DNA from: Leucothrix pacifica
GTDB taxonomy: Bacteria; Pseudomonadota; Gammaproteobacteria; Thiotrichales; Thiotrichaceae
Assembly (NCBI RefSeq): GCF_003172875.1
Contig: NZ_QGKM01000047.1
Coordinates: 1-39,607, forward strand
Direction: 5' to 3'
Length of the DNA: 39,607 nucleotides
The position numbers and the translations under genes are program-made. Under the pieces are notes generated by a model that was not told where the DNA came from, did not search any database, and saw only the letters and a program-made list of their open reading frames with translations. This document shows, in pieces, positions 32,153 to 39,607 of this stretch (within the stretch, counting starts at the first letter, position 1; every line of letters starts with the position of its first letter).

Positions 32153-32533
32153 CTAAGCCCGCCCCGTTATCTTCAATCGATACTTAGCAAACAAGCGATA
32201 CCCAAACTTGGCAATCTGATTAAACACCGGCAGCTTCACCAGTGGCACTAAGCGTCTGAAATAGGGTAGGCGCTGCCACACCAAAATAAACCCATCGACG
32301 CCCGTTTGCATGCCGTTTTCATCCATCACATGAATCTGATCCATGGCTTGCTGATGCGTAATACCAGCCCGTTCCAGCGCTTCTTTGTCATGATTAATAT
32401 CCACCCACTGAATCGACTGATCCTTATCGAGTTTCTTCATGGCGTTTATTTCCAGATTGCACAGCGGGCAGTCGCCATCATGAAAACACACGACTTTTTG
32501 AGTGGATTCCTGAGGCATAGCGGGTTCTGACAT
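32153..32533 (-). CDS. DCC-family (DUF393, YuxK-like) thiol-disulfide protein
   Basis: A 126-residue protein of the DCC family, named for its conserved Asp-Cys-Cys pattern. VCFHDGDCPLCNLEINAMKK contains Asp19, Asp21 and the CPLC pair (Cys22 and Cys25) in a thioredoxin-like first strand-helix. IHVMDENGMQTGVDGFILVW and the basic helical end FGYRLFAKYRLKITGR are also family-typical. It is probably a cytoplasmic redox protein. DCC genes often lie near photolyase and DUF2256 genes, and here the photolyase pair starts 145 nt away on the other strand. The association may be meaningful for light or oxidative damage responses. Confidence 0.83.
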   Translation of the reverse strand: MSEPAMPQESTQKVVCFHDGDCPLCNLEINAMKKLDKDQSIQWVDINHDKEALERAGITHQQAMDQIHVMDENGMQTGVDGFILVWQRLPYFRRLVPLVKLPVFNQIAKFGYRLFAKYRLKITGRA

Positions 32534-32677
32534 GACGTTTCCTTTATGGCGATTTGTTGAAGCGATGAGCCAATGAATCGCCGGAATTGACGTTACATCG
32601 ACATGAACAGATTTAGCCTAGCATGAATGCTTTGAACACCGATCAATTCGATCAATTTTGAAAAGGTAATTCACCCA

Positions 32678-32860
32678 ATGGCTCACCACAAGACGACCCT
32701 TGCTGAGAAAATCTGTCCCGTTTGTGATCGTCCGTTTAGCTGGCGTAAAAAGTGGGCGAAGTGCTGGGAGGAGGTGCGCTATTGTTCGGAACGCTGTCGC
32801 CGGAATCGCCCCAAAAATGCGGATAACTCATTAACGCAACAGGAGTCGGATCATGCGTAG
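32678..32860 (+). CDS. DUF2256 small zinc-finger protein
   Basis: A 60-residue protein of the DUF2256 family. [14 protein letters not shown] and [12 protein letters not shown] supply four cysteines in two CxxC/CxxxC pairs for one zinc, with a Trp-rich basic middle. It is usually found next to cryptochrome/photolyase genes, as here: its last 8 nt overlap the photolyase start. The role is unknown; help in photolyase function or DNA binding is a guess. The nearest ribosome-binding sequence (aaaagg) lies somewhat far upstream. Confidence 0.83.
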   Translation: MAHHKTTLAEKICPVCDRPFSWRKKWAKCWEEVRYCSERCRRNRPKNADNSLTQQESDHA

Positions 32861-34382
32861 ATTATTCATTATTCTCGGTGATCAGCTGGATCGTGAGTCC
32901 CTGATATTCAAACATGCGGATCGTGAGCAGGATCACTTTTGGATGGCTGAGGTCGCGGAAGAGTCCACGCATGTTTGGTCACATAAACAACGCACCGCGC
33001 TATTCCTATCGGCCATGCGTCACTTTGCGCAGTGGTTAAAAGGTGAGGCTTATCCACTGACGTATCTGGCGATGGACTCACATGAATTTCCATCCTTAAG
33101 TGATGCGCTGGGCGACTTTTTGAGTGAACATCAGCCTGAAGAAGTGTGGATGGTCAAGCCGGGTGATTACCGTGTATTCAAATCGCTGGCAGAGACTTGC
33201 AAGGCACACGATACGGACATCAAACAACTGCACGACCAGCACTTTTTATCCACGCCTGCTGAGTTTAAGCAATGGGCCGATGGCAAGAAACAGCTGCGTA
33301 TGGAGTACTGGTATCGTCAGCTTCGCAAACAGTACAAGGTGCTGATGTCGGATGACAAAACACCCGAAGGCGGCAAGTGGAATTACGATCAGTCCAACCG
33401 TAAATCGTTTGGCAAAGACGGGCCGCAGAAGGTGCCAAAAACATTGGAATGGCCTCAGGATGATATTACGAAAGACGTCATTGTTTTGGTAAATGATCGT
33501 TTTGCTGATCACCCCGGTGAGCTGGAGTCATTGCACTGGCCAGTGACACCTGAGCAAGCCGAGCAGGCCTTGGCACGTTTTCTGGATGAGGCATTGCCTC
33601 AGTTTGGGGATTATCAGGATGCCATGTGGACAGGTGAGCCATTCCTCAATCACTCGCTGATTTCTGCGGCGATGAATCTGAAAATGCTGCACCCCATGAC
33701 GGTGATCGAGCAAGCGGAATTGCGTTACCACCACGGCGATGCGCCACTGGCTGCGGTGGAGGGTTTTATCCGACAAATTCTCGGTTGGCGTGAATATGTG
33801 CGAGGTTTGTATTGGCTACACATGCCGGACTGGTTGGAGATGAATGCACTGGGGGCCAAACAGGATTTACCAGACTTTTACTGGACGGCAGAGACGGATA
33901 TGACCTGCCTGCGCGAAAGTATTGGCCAAACTCTGAAGTATGGCTACGCCCATCATATCCAGCGTCTTATGGTGACGGGTTTATTTGCGCTGGTGTACGG
34001 CGTTGATCCGAAGCAGGTGCATGAGTGGTATTTGGCGGTGTATGTGGATGCGGTGGAGTGGGTGGAGCTGCCCAATACGCTGGGCATGAGCCAGTACGCG
34101 GATGACGGAATTATGGCGTCCAAACCCTATGCCGCGAGTGGGCAATACATCAATCGCATGAGTAATTACTGTAAGCATTGCAAATACGATCCAAAGCTCG
34201 CAGTAGGCGATAAGGCATGCTCGGTGACAACGCTGTATTGGGACTTTTTGGATACACATCGCGAGCGTTTGGCAGCGAATCCGCGTATGGGGTTTATGTT
34301 GAAAAATCTGCAAGCAAAGTCATCAGAGGATATTGCCGCGATTAAAGCGCAGGCGGTGACGTTTCGGGAGAGAACGTCTTAG
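32853..34382 (+). CDS. FeS-type bacterial cryptochrome/(6-4) photolyase (DPRP family)
   Basis: A 509-residue flavoprotein of the prokaryotic FeS-BCP/CryPro group. The N-terminal domain ([10 protein letters not shown] start) is the antenna-binding DPRP domain. The C-terminal helical domain binds FAD and DNA ([50 protein letters not shown]). Four cysteines for a [4Fe-4S] cluster are present: Cys352, Cys440, Cys443 and Cys456. Their spacing is identical to Cys350, Cys438, Cys441 and Cys454 of Agrobacterium PhrB as I remember it. It should repair (6-4) photoproducts using blue light or act as a photoreceptor. It overlaps the DUF2256 gene by 8 nt. Confidence 0.93.
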   Translation: MRRLFIILGDQLDRESLIFKHADREQDHFWMAEVAEESTHVWSHKQRTALFLSAMRHFAQWLKGEAYPLTYLAMDSHEFPSLSDALGDFLSEHQPEEVWMVKPGDYRVFKSLAETCKAHDTDIKQLHDQHFLSTPAEFKQWADGKKQLRMEYWYRQLRKQYKVLMSDDKTPEGGKWNYDQSNRKSFGKDGPQKVPKTLEWPQDDITKDVIVLVNDRFADHPGELESLHWPVTPEQAEQALARFLDEALPQFGDYQDAMWTGEPFLNHSLISAAMNLKMLHPMTVIEQAELRYHHGDAPLAAVEGFIRQILGWREYVRGLYWLHMPDWLEMNALGAKQDLPDFYWTAETDMTCLRESIGQTLKYGYAHHIQRLMVTGLFALVYGVDPKQVHEWYLAVYVDAVEWVELPNTLGMSQYADDGIMASKPYAASGQYINRMSNYCKHCKYDPKLAVGDKACSVTTLYWDFLDTHRERLAANPRMGFMLKNLQAKSSEDIAAIKAQAVTFRERTS

Positions 34383-34561
34383 TTTTTTGTGATGCTGGTT
34401 GGTTGTAACGATAACAACTCTACATTGGGTTTTCAGGGCGCTATTTTCATCAAAATTTTCATCAAACAAGGGTTATGATTCCATGATTGACAGGATTAGC
34501 CTGCTATCTGTGCTAAAACCTCACCAGCTAATATTCCTTTAAAAACACACGGACAAAGAAT

Positions 34562-35146
34562 ATGATGAAAAGAATCTGCGTTTACTGCGGCTCCAGTATG
34601 GGCAAGAAACAGGAATATGCCGAGGCAGCTAAAGCCTTAGGCCAAGCCCTGGTCGAGCGTAATATTGGTTTAGTCTATGGCGGTGCCAGCGTCGGCATTA
34701 TGGGCTTAATCGCTGACACGGTTTTATCGTTAGGTGGTGAAGTGATCGGCGTAATCCCGCAAGCCATTGCAGATAAAGAGATCGCTCACACCGGTTTAAC
34801 TGAGTTAAAAGTCGTTGCCAATATGCATGAGCGCAAGGCAATGATGGCGGAGTATTCGGATGGATTTATCGCACTTCCCGGTGGTATGGGAACGCTGGAA
34901 GAGTTGTTTGAAGTGCTGACTTGGGGGCAACTAGGTTTTCATCAAAAGCCCACCGGTGTACTGAATGTGGATGGTTACTACGATCATTTGATTGCGTTTT
35001 TAGAACATGCGGTGGATCAGGAATATCTGAAAGCCAACCACTTGGATATGTTGCAGAAGGCGAGTGAGCCGATGGCATTGCTGGATTTATTACGTGATTA
35101 TCAAGCGCCTGCGGTTGGCAAATGGGTTGATCGTAAGGATCTGTAA
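34562..35146 (+). CDS. LOG-family protein (TIGR00730; cytokinin riboside 5'-monophosphate phosphoribohydrolase type)
   Basis: A 194-residue Rossmann-like enzyme of the LOG/lysine-decarboxylase-like family. RICVYCGSSMGKKQEY, LVYGGASVGIMGLIADTVL and the signature PGGMGTLEELFEVLTWGQLG are all intact. Members hydrolyse the N-glycosidic bond of nucleoside 5'-monophosphates; bacterial ones act on AMP-like compounds or cytokinin nucleotides. Two in-frame ATGs (34562 and 34565) are adjacent; the first is used here. It stands 179 nt after the photolyase and is probably transcribed separately. Confidence 0.9.
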   Translation: MMKRICVYCGSSMGKKQEYAEAAKALGQALVERNIGLVYGGASVGIMGLIADTVLSLGGEVIGVIPQAIADKEIAHTGLTELKVVANMHERKAMMAEYSDGFIALPGGMGTLEELFEVLTWGQLGFHQKPTGVLNVDGYYDHLIAFLEHAVDQEYLKANHLDMLQKASEPMALLDLLRDYQAPAVGKWVDRKDL

Positions 35147-35154
35147 ATAAAGCT

Positions 35155-35294
35155 TGAACGAGACGATGGAGCTGATGACTGGGAGGTGTGTCGGGTAAGT
35201 GTTCAGGGTGGACTAATCGTCAAAACTCTAAGATTAGGGATAGCATATTTAAGCTGTATTTCCTAAATTCATCGCCCACTTAGAGTCTCGTTCA
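35155..35294 (+). promoter_or_regulatory. 10-bp inverted repeat bracketing the intergenic region before the His-rich membrane protein
   Basis: Arms tgaacgagac (35155-35164) and gtctcgttca (35285-35294) are perfectly complementary. They lie just after the LOG-family stop and directly against the next start codon, whose A is the last base of the second arm. In a read-through transcript pairing would bury the start. No convincing ribosome-binding sequence lies upstream of that ATG. Repeats of this length at this distance are expected a few times per window by chance, so the placement, not the length, is the evidence. Confidence 0.3.
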
Positions 35295-36319
35295 TGTTTG
35301 CGCTACCTCAGTCATCGTTTCGTACCCCGTTGTTTGATCTATTCTTTATCGTGCTGATTCCCTTATTAGGGATGACGGCAGCGCTGATCGCCAGTGTCAG
35401 TGAGATAACATATGAAATGGTGCTGTCACTGAACCTGTTTTTCCTTGGGTATCATCATGTTATTTCGACTTACACCCGCTTGGGTGTGTCGCAACTCAAT
35501 AGCAATGAAACACGATTTTTAACCTTAGTGCTGCCTTTTTTAGTGCTGGCCTTTGTTGCCGCCTGCGCACTGTTCGATGAGATTTGGTTGATCCCTACCA
35601 TTTATTTGCACTGGCAGTGGTGGCACTACACACGCCAGAGTGAAGGTATTTCTAAAGCCATTCGTTTTAAAACAAAAAGCTGTGAGGGAGGCGATGAACG
35701 GTTTAATCGTTTGGTGTTTTACGCGATTCTGGTTGCTGCGTTTGCGGTGATGTCGGCCAGAGATCCTTCGACCTTTTTGTTTATTCCTATCGAAACACTG
35801 CCAATTCCAATGTCCTTAGCGATAGGCTTAGTGGTCGTTGCTGTTGTACTTCAGTTGGCTTGGTTGTGGAATCAGTTTCAGGCATTGAAGCAGGGCACTT
35901 TATCGCTACAACACTTCGGTTATTTACTGAGCCACCACATTATTTATTGGCTGGCCTATGCGGTCGTCACGAATATCAATATTGGTTGGTTAGTCATTAA
36001 TGTTTGGCACAATTCGCAATACATCGCCTTTGTCTGGCACTTCAATACTCAACGGTTTAAAGACGGATTCAGTCGTAAAAATCCGGTTTTATCGTGGCTC
36101 AGTCAGGCCGGTAAATTACGAACGCTTTGCTACTTTAGCGTCTGCCTGATTGCAACTTATTACTTCTACAGCGGTATCGACTGGTCTATTCGAACCATGT
36201 CGGATTACACCGCTTTACCGCTGGTGGTCATCGCTTATCAAACTATTAATTTTCATCATTACATCGTTGATACGATGATCTGGAAGCTGCGAAAACCGGC
36301 GGTGCGCGACAATATCTAA
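35294..36319 (+). CDS. Polytopic membrane protein with conserved-looking histidine clusters
   Basis: A 341-residue protein with about eight hydrophobic segments; the family is not recognised by name. Histidines occur in regular pairs at membrane edges: GYHHVISTYTR, YLHWQWWHYTRQSEG, LLSHHIIYW, NVWHNSQYIAFVWHFNTQRF and NFHHYIVDTMIWKLR. Spaced His motifs of this sort are a hallmark of membrane diiron enzymes (desaturases, hydroxylases) and of Brp/Blh-like oxygenases, so an oxidoreductase role is plausible but unproven. The acyltransferase gene begins 11 nt after the stop, suggesting joint modification of a lipid or surface glycan. An inverted repeat overlaps the start codon. Confidence 0.65.
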   Translation: MFALPQSSFRTPLFDLFFIVLIPLLGMTAALIASVSEITYEMVLSLNLFFLGYHHVISTYTRLGVSQLNSNETRFLTLVLPFLVLAFVAACALFDEIWLIPTIYLHWQWWHYTRQSEGISKAIRFKTKSCEGGDERFNRLVFYAILVAAFAVMSARDPSTFLFIPIETLPIPMSLAIGLVVVAVVLQLAWLWNQFQALKQGTLSLQHFGYLLSHHIIYWLAYAVVTNINIGWLVINVWHNSQYIAFVWHFNTQRFKDGFSRKNPVLSWLSQAGKLRTLCYFSVCLIATYYFYSGIDWSIRTMSDYTALPLVVIAYQTINFHHYIVDTMIWKLRKPAVRDNI

Positions 36320-36330
36320 GGGCGTTTGTA

Positions 36331-37440
36331 ATGACTCCCGCATCGGCTCAATCCAGCAGAGTTAATGCACTAGCGGGTGTCAGGGCGCTCGCTATCATGC
36401 TGGTATTATTTCGTCATGGCATCGAGGCAATAACGAGTAAATTTGAGATTGATGAATCTTCTCGAATCGTCAATTTTTTGTCCAATGGATGGAGCGGTGT
36501 TGACCTGTTTTTTGCTTTAAGTGGTTTTTTGATTGGCTATCATTTACTGCTGAGGTGGCCCGAAAATAAGGCTGATTTCAAACCCTTTTTAAAAAGTTAC
36601 GCAAAGAAGCGATCCCTGCGAATATTGCCCGTTTATTGCGCCGGTATCGCCTTAGCGATTTTCTTGCCAGACTGGATTTATCAATTTCCCAGCACCGATA
36701 TTACTTATGATTTGCTGATTCACAGCATGTTCTTACAAGATTATATGAATGCTAATTTCATCGTTTCGTTGTGGAGTTTAGCGACAGAAGTGAAGTTTTA
36801 TGTGATCGCACCCTTCATTCTGCTGTTTTTCAAAGACAAGGCTGGTGGATACTTTCTGGTGGCTGTCGTTGTATTGATGGTCTTAATTTTATATTCACAA
36901 ATCACCACGCTACTTCAGGCAGACTGGACGATGATGTACGGGCATTTCTTCTGGATATTGAGAGCGCCGTTTCATTATGCGGTCGGTGGATTATTGTTGG
37001 GGCTTGGTATCGCGCTTCTCTACGTGCGGCAAGGGTTTCCAAAGTGGATAGTGAATCATGGAAACAAGCTCAGCTTTGCGGCTATTTTCCTGTTGATAGC
37101 TGTGCTGTCATACGAGCCGTATATGGTTGATGGTACACACTGGATTAGGGTGCTGGGTGTGCTTCCGGTGGTCAGCGTCTTGTTCTGTAGCTTGCTGGTT
37201 GGGGCGATTTATTCTAAGGGAGTTTTGAATGCCATTTATTGTTCCGGGATTAGTCGTTTTTTATCCGGCATTTCCTACCCGCTTTATGTGGTGCATATGC
37301 TGGTGATTCCGCTGAGTTTGGAATGGGCAGCTTCGATTGCCGAGTTTCTGGTTCTCTATTTTATATCGAGTATGGTGTTGGCTTATTTGATGCATCGCTT
37401 GATTGAGAGACCTTTTTTGAGAGTTAAGGATAGATTTTAA
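36331..37440 (+). CDS. Acyltransferase family 3 (OafA/YrhL-like) membrane protein
   Basis: A 369-residue integral membrane acyltransferase with about ten hydrophobic segments. The N-terminal motif is LAGVRALAIMLVLFRHG, in which Arg18 and His29 give the R-X10-H signature of the catalytic site. WSGVDLFFALSGFLIGYHLL is the second hallmark, and WSLATEVKFYVIAPFILLFF the third. Family members transfer acetyl or other acyl groups onto sugars of lipopolysaccharide, exopolysaccharide or peptidoglycan. No attached SGNH domain is present. It is co-directional with the His-rich membrane protein 11 nt upstream and probably in the same operon. Confidence 0.9.
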   Translation: MTPASAQSSRVNALAGVRALAIMLVLFRHGIEAITSKFEIDESSRIVNFLSNGWSGVDLFFALSGFLIGYHLLLRWPENKADFKPFLKSYAKKRSLRILPVYCAGIALAIFLPDWIYQFPSTDITYDLLIHSMFLQDYMNANFIVSLWSLATEVKFYVIAPFILLFFKDKAGGYFLVAVVVLMVLILYSQITTLLQADWTMMYGHFFWILRAPFHYAVGGLLLGLGIALLYVRQGFPKWIVNHGNKLSFAAIFLLIAVLSYEPYMVDGTHWIRVLGVLPVVSVLFCSLLVGAIYSKGVLNAIYCSGISRFLSGISYPLYVVHMLVIPLSLEWAASIAEFLVLYFISSMVLAYLMHRLIERPFLRVKDRF

Positions 37441-37575
37441 GTATGTGACTGATGCGTTAATAATCGAAAATGGTTTAGGTTTTTGATCAATAGGGGCGAT
37501 ATATATTGATTGATGTTGCCTTGCGATGGCGATTAAATAACGACAACCCAAACCATCACTCACGAGACCATAGCA

Positions 37576-39591
37576 ATGAATAAAGACCCCTTATTCCAGC
37601 CGCTTCAGTTAAGTCATCTCACCCTAAAAAACCGCATTATGAGCACTAGCCATGCGATTGCTTACCAAGAAGACGGCAAGCCCAAAGAGCGCTATCAGGC
37701 CTATCACGAAGAAAAAGCGCGCGGCGGTTTGGCGCTAACTATGTTCGGTGGATCGTCTAATATCGATCTCGACAGTGCGTCAGTATTTGGTCAGTTATAT
37801 GTCGGCAATGACGATATCATCCCGTATTTTCAGGCGTTTGCAGAGCGTATTCACCAGCACGACACGGCGTTGATGTGCCAAGTCACCCACCTTGGGCGTC
37901 GCTCATCAGACAGTGGTGATTGGTGGCTGCCGACCATTGGCCCAAGTCGCAGCCGTGAGCGTTTGCATCGTGCGTTCTGCAAGGAAATGGATATTCACGA
38001 TATTCGCAGGGTGCAGCAGGCGTTTGTGGATGCTGCCAGACGATGTCAGCAAGGCGGTCTGGATGGTATTGAAATCATGGCAGGCTCGCACCTGGCGGGG
38101 CAGTTTCTAGCACCAAACACCAACCAGCGTAGCGATGCTTATGGCGGTGACTTTGACGGTCGCTCGCGCTTCTTGCGTGAAACTCTCACCATGATTCGCG
38201 AGCAAGTCGGGCCGGAATTCCTGATCAGTGTGCGCATGCCTTGTGAGGAGAAAGACGGCGGTGTCGGGCTGGAAGACTCTTCTCATCTTGGAAAATTATT
38301 GGCGGAGGAGGGGCTGGTTAATTTCCTCAATGTCTACTTCGGGCGAATGGATGCCGAGGACTCGCTGGCGGATAATCATTTACCTGGAATGGCGGTGGCT
38401 TCAGCTCCATTTTTGGAAAAGGCACGCGACTTCAAACAAGCAGTTCAAGTCCCCGTCTTTCATGCCACGCGTATCGCCGATATCGCCACCGCTCGCTATG
38501 CCATTCGCGAGGGTGTGATTGATATGGTGGGTATGACGCGTGCGCACATTGCTGACCCGCATTTGGTGAATAAAATGCAGCGTGGTGAGGAAGATCGCAT
38601 TCGCCCTTGTGTCGGTGCAACGCTGTGCTCAACGGACTATCGGGTGTGCATTCACAATGCCGCGACGGGTGTTGAGCAAACCATGACACATACTATTACG
38701 CCGGATGTCACGGAGGCTAAAAATGGTGATGTAAATGCTGCAGCAAGTGCCGGTGTAAGTGCTGATGGAACTGCTGATGCAAATACTGATGTAAGCGCTC
38801 ATAGAGGTGCGGATGTAGCACAGGCTAAAAAAGCGGTTGTCATCGGCGGTGGCCCCGCCGGCATGGAAGTCGCAAGAGTACTGGCATCCCGTGGACACTC
38901 CGTCACCTTACTGGAAGCGCAATCGCAACTCGGCGGGCAAATTCACCTCGCCGCACAAATCCCATGGCGTAAAGACCTGATTGGTATCGCCGATTGGTTA
39001 TCTGAAGAGCTCACACATCTGGGCGTGGATATCCGATGCGATACCTATGCCGAAGCAGAGGATGTGTTAGCGCTGAACCCCGATATCGTGGTGGTTGCCA
39101 CGGGTGGCCTGCCGGATATGGATGATATCCCCGGTATGGAGCTATGTTTAAGCAGTTGGGATGTATTGGGTGGTGATCCGGTCAATGGCAAAACGGCATT
39201 GGTATTCGATGAGACCGGACGTCATGCTGGCTCAGGTGTTGCGGATTATCTTGCGGAAAAGGGCCTGAGTGTCGAGCTAGTATCCGTCGATGGTTCGTAT
39301 GGTCGCGAACTCACCGAGACGGACATCATTGTGCAGCGGCGACGATTTGCCAAACAAGATGTGACAGCCACTTTTGATACCGAATTATTAAGCGTGGAGC
39401 GTGATGGCGCACAGCTAAAAGCTAACCTGCGAAACCTGCTAACAGGTGGCACCTTCTCGCGCTCGGTGGATGTGATCATCACAGAACGAGGCACTGCGCC
39501 AATGGATGAGCTATACCACGAGTTGGTAGCAGATTCATTGAATCAAGGCGTTGCTGCAGGGCAATCGCTTGAAACCACCCAAGGAAATTAG
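37576..39591 (+). CDS. FMN/FeS/NAD(P) oxidoreductase (N-methylproline demethylase / dienoyl-CoA reductase-like)
   Basis: A 671-residue modular oxidoreductase. An N-terminal FMN-binding Old-Yellow-Enzyme barrel (about 1-340) opens with FQPLQLSHLTLKNRIMSTSH and includes EIMAGSHLAGQFLAP and FDGRSRFLRE. A cysteine cluster follows in CVGATLCSTDYRVCIHNAATG, then an Ala/Asp-rich linker (about 372-415). The C-terminal Rossmann domains start with VVIGGGPAGMEVARVLASRG. The barrel opening (ERYQAYHEEKARGGLALTMF) and CIHNAATG fit the N-methylproline (stachydrine) demethylase group more than FadH. The Cys spacing appears shorter than in relatives. The substrate is probably a methylated amine; this is an inference. 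Confidence 0.83.
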   Translation: MNKDPLFQPLQLSHLTLKNRIMSTSHAIAYQEDGKPKERYQAYHEEKARGGLALTMFGGSSNIDLDSASVFGQLYVGNDDIIPYFQAFAERIHQHDTALMCQVTHLGRRSSDSGDWWLPTIGPSRSRERLHRAFCKEMDIHDIRRVQQAFVDAARRCQQGGLDGIEIMAGSHLAGQFLAPNTNQRSDAYGGDFDGRSRFLRETLTMIREQVGPEFLISVRMPCEEKDGGVGLEDSSHLGKLLAEEGLVNFLNVYFGRMDAEDSLADNHLPGMAVASAPFLEKARDFKQAVQVPVFHATRIADIATARYAIREGVIDMVGMTRAHIADPHLVNKMQRGEEDRIRPCVGATLCSTDYRVCIHNAATGVEQTMTHTITPDVTEAKNGDVNAAASAGVSADGTADANTDVSAHRGADVAQAKKAVVIGGGPAGMEVARVLASRGHSVTLLEAQSQLGGQIHLAAQIPWRKDLIGIADWLSEELTHLGVDIRCDTYAEAEDVLALNPDIVVVATGGLPDMDDIPGMELCLSSWDVLGGDPVNGKTALVFDETGRHAGSGVADYLAEKGLSVELVSVDGSYGRELTETDIIVQRRRFAKQDVTATFDTELLSVERDGAQLKANLRNLLTGGTFSRSVDVIITERGTAPMDELYHELVADSLNQGVAAGQSLETTQGN

Positions 39592-39607
39592 GCATAAAGG
39601 AAGCTTT

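Overview
The window looks like a chromosomal segment of a gammaproteobacterium, probably aquatic or marine. This rests on gene content, not on any rRNA or marker gene: a TIGR02647-type small protein, malonyl-CoA decarboxylase, a TRAP transporter, CadC-like and BTAD-type regulators, a DPRP-type photolyase and integron-like attC sites. Base composition is moderate, with AT-richer islands at about 10.7-11.0, 15.9-16.8 and 18.7-21.5 kb. No rRNA, tRNA, CRISPR array or integron integrase was seen.

Layout. 0-2 kb: a PhoB-like response regulator and a sensor kinase whose ATPase domain is cut off next to what looks like the end of an insertion sequence. 2.2-9.8 kb: an ECF sigma factor, a TIGR02647 protein, an aromatic amino acid decarboxylase, a lipoprotein/S41 peptidase pair, malonyl-CoA decarboxylase and an MFS transporter. 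9.8-17.6 kb: a radical SAM protein, a CAP-domain lipoprotein with a Thr-Asp minisatellite, a DUF2007 protein with a coupled 39-codon ORF, a methyltransferase, a MerR regulator divergent from a CDF-type metal transporter with a textbook MerR promoter, a GNAT enzyme, a TumE/TumA toxin-antitoxin operon with an overlapping 48-codon third ORF, and an extensin-like protein. 17.6-18.7 kb: an ArsI-type C-As lyase joined to a SigZ-like ECF sigma factor.

18.7-21.5 kb is the most interesting stretch. It reads as a remnant integron cassette array without an integrase: a toxin-first PIN/Phd toxin-antitoxin pair ending in a long attC hairpin, a degenerate group II intron 3' end abutting that attC, an HNH nuclease gene whose stop codon starts a second attC, and a coiled-coil membrane protein of unknown role.

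21.5-29 kb: a ureohydrolase (agmatinase/guanidinobutyrase family), a TRAP solute receptor, a large BTAD-ATPase-TPR regulator on the other strand, and the two TRAP permease genes. Together these suggest regulated uptake and hydrolysis of a guanidino compound or a related carboxylate. 28.9-30.6 kb: a CadC-like regulator broken by a frameshift and lacking a start. 30.6-39.6 kb: an exported repeat protein, a periplasmic cupin, a DCC-family thiol protein, DUF2256 overlapping a FeS-type photolyase, a LOG-family phosphoribohydrolase, a His-rich membrane protein with an acyltransferase, and an FMN/FeS/NAD oxidoreductase of the N-methylproline demethylase type.

Several genes are joined by 1-8 nt overlaps (ATGA, TAATG, TGATG), which was used to support small ORFs and choose starts. 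All functional calls come from reading motifs; no database search was possible.
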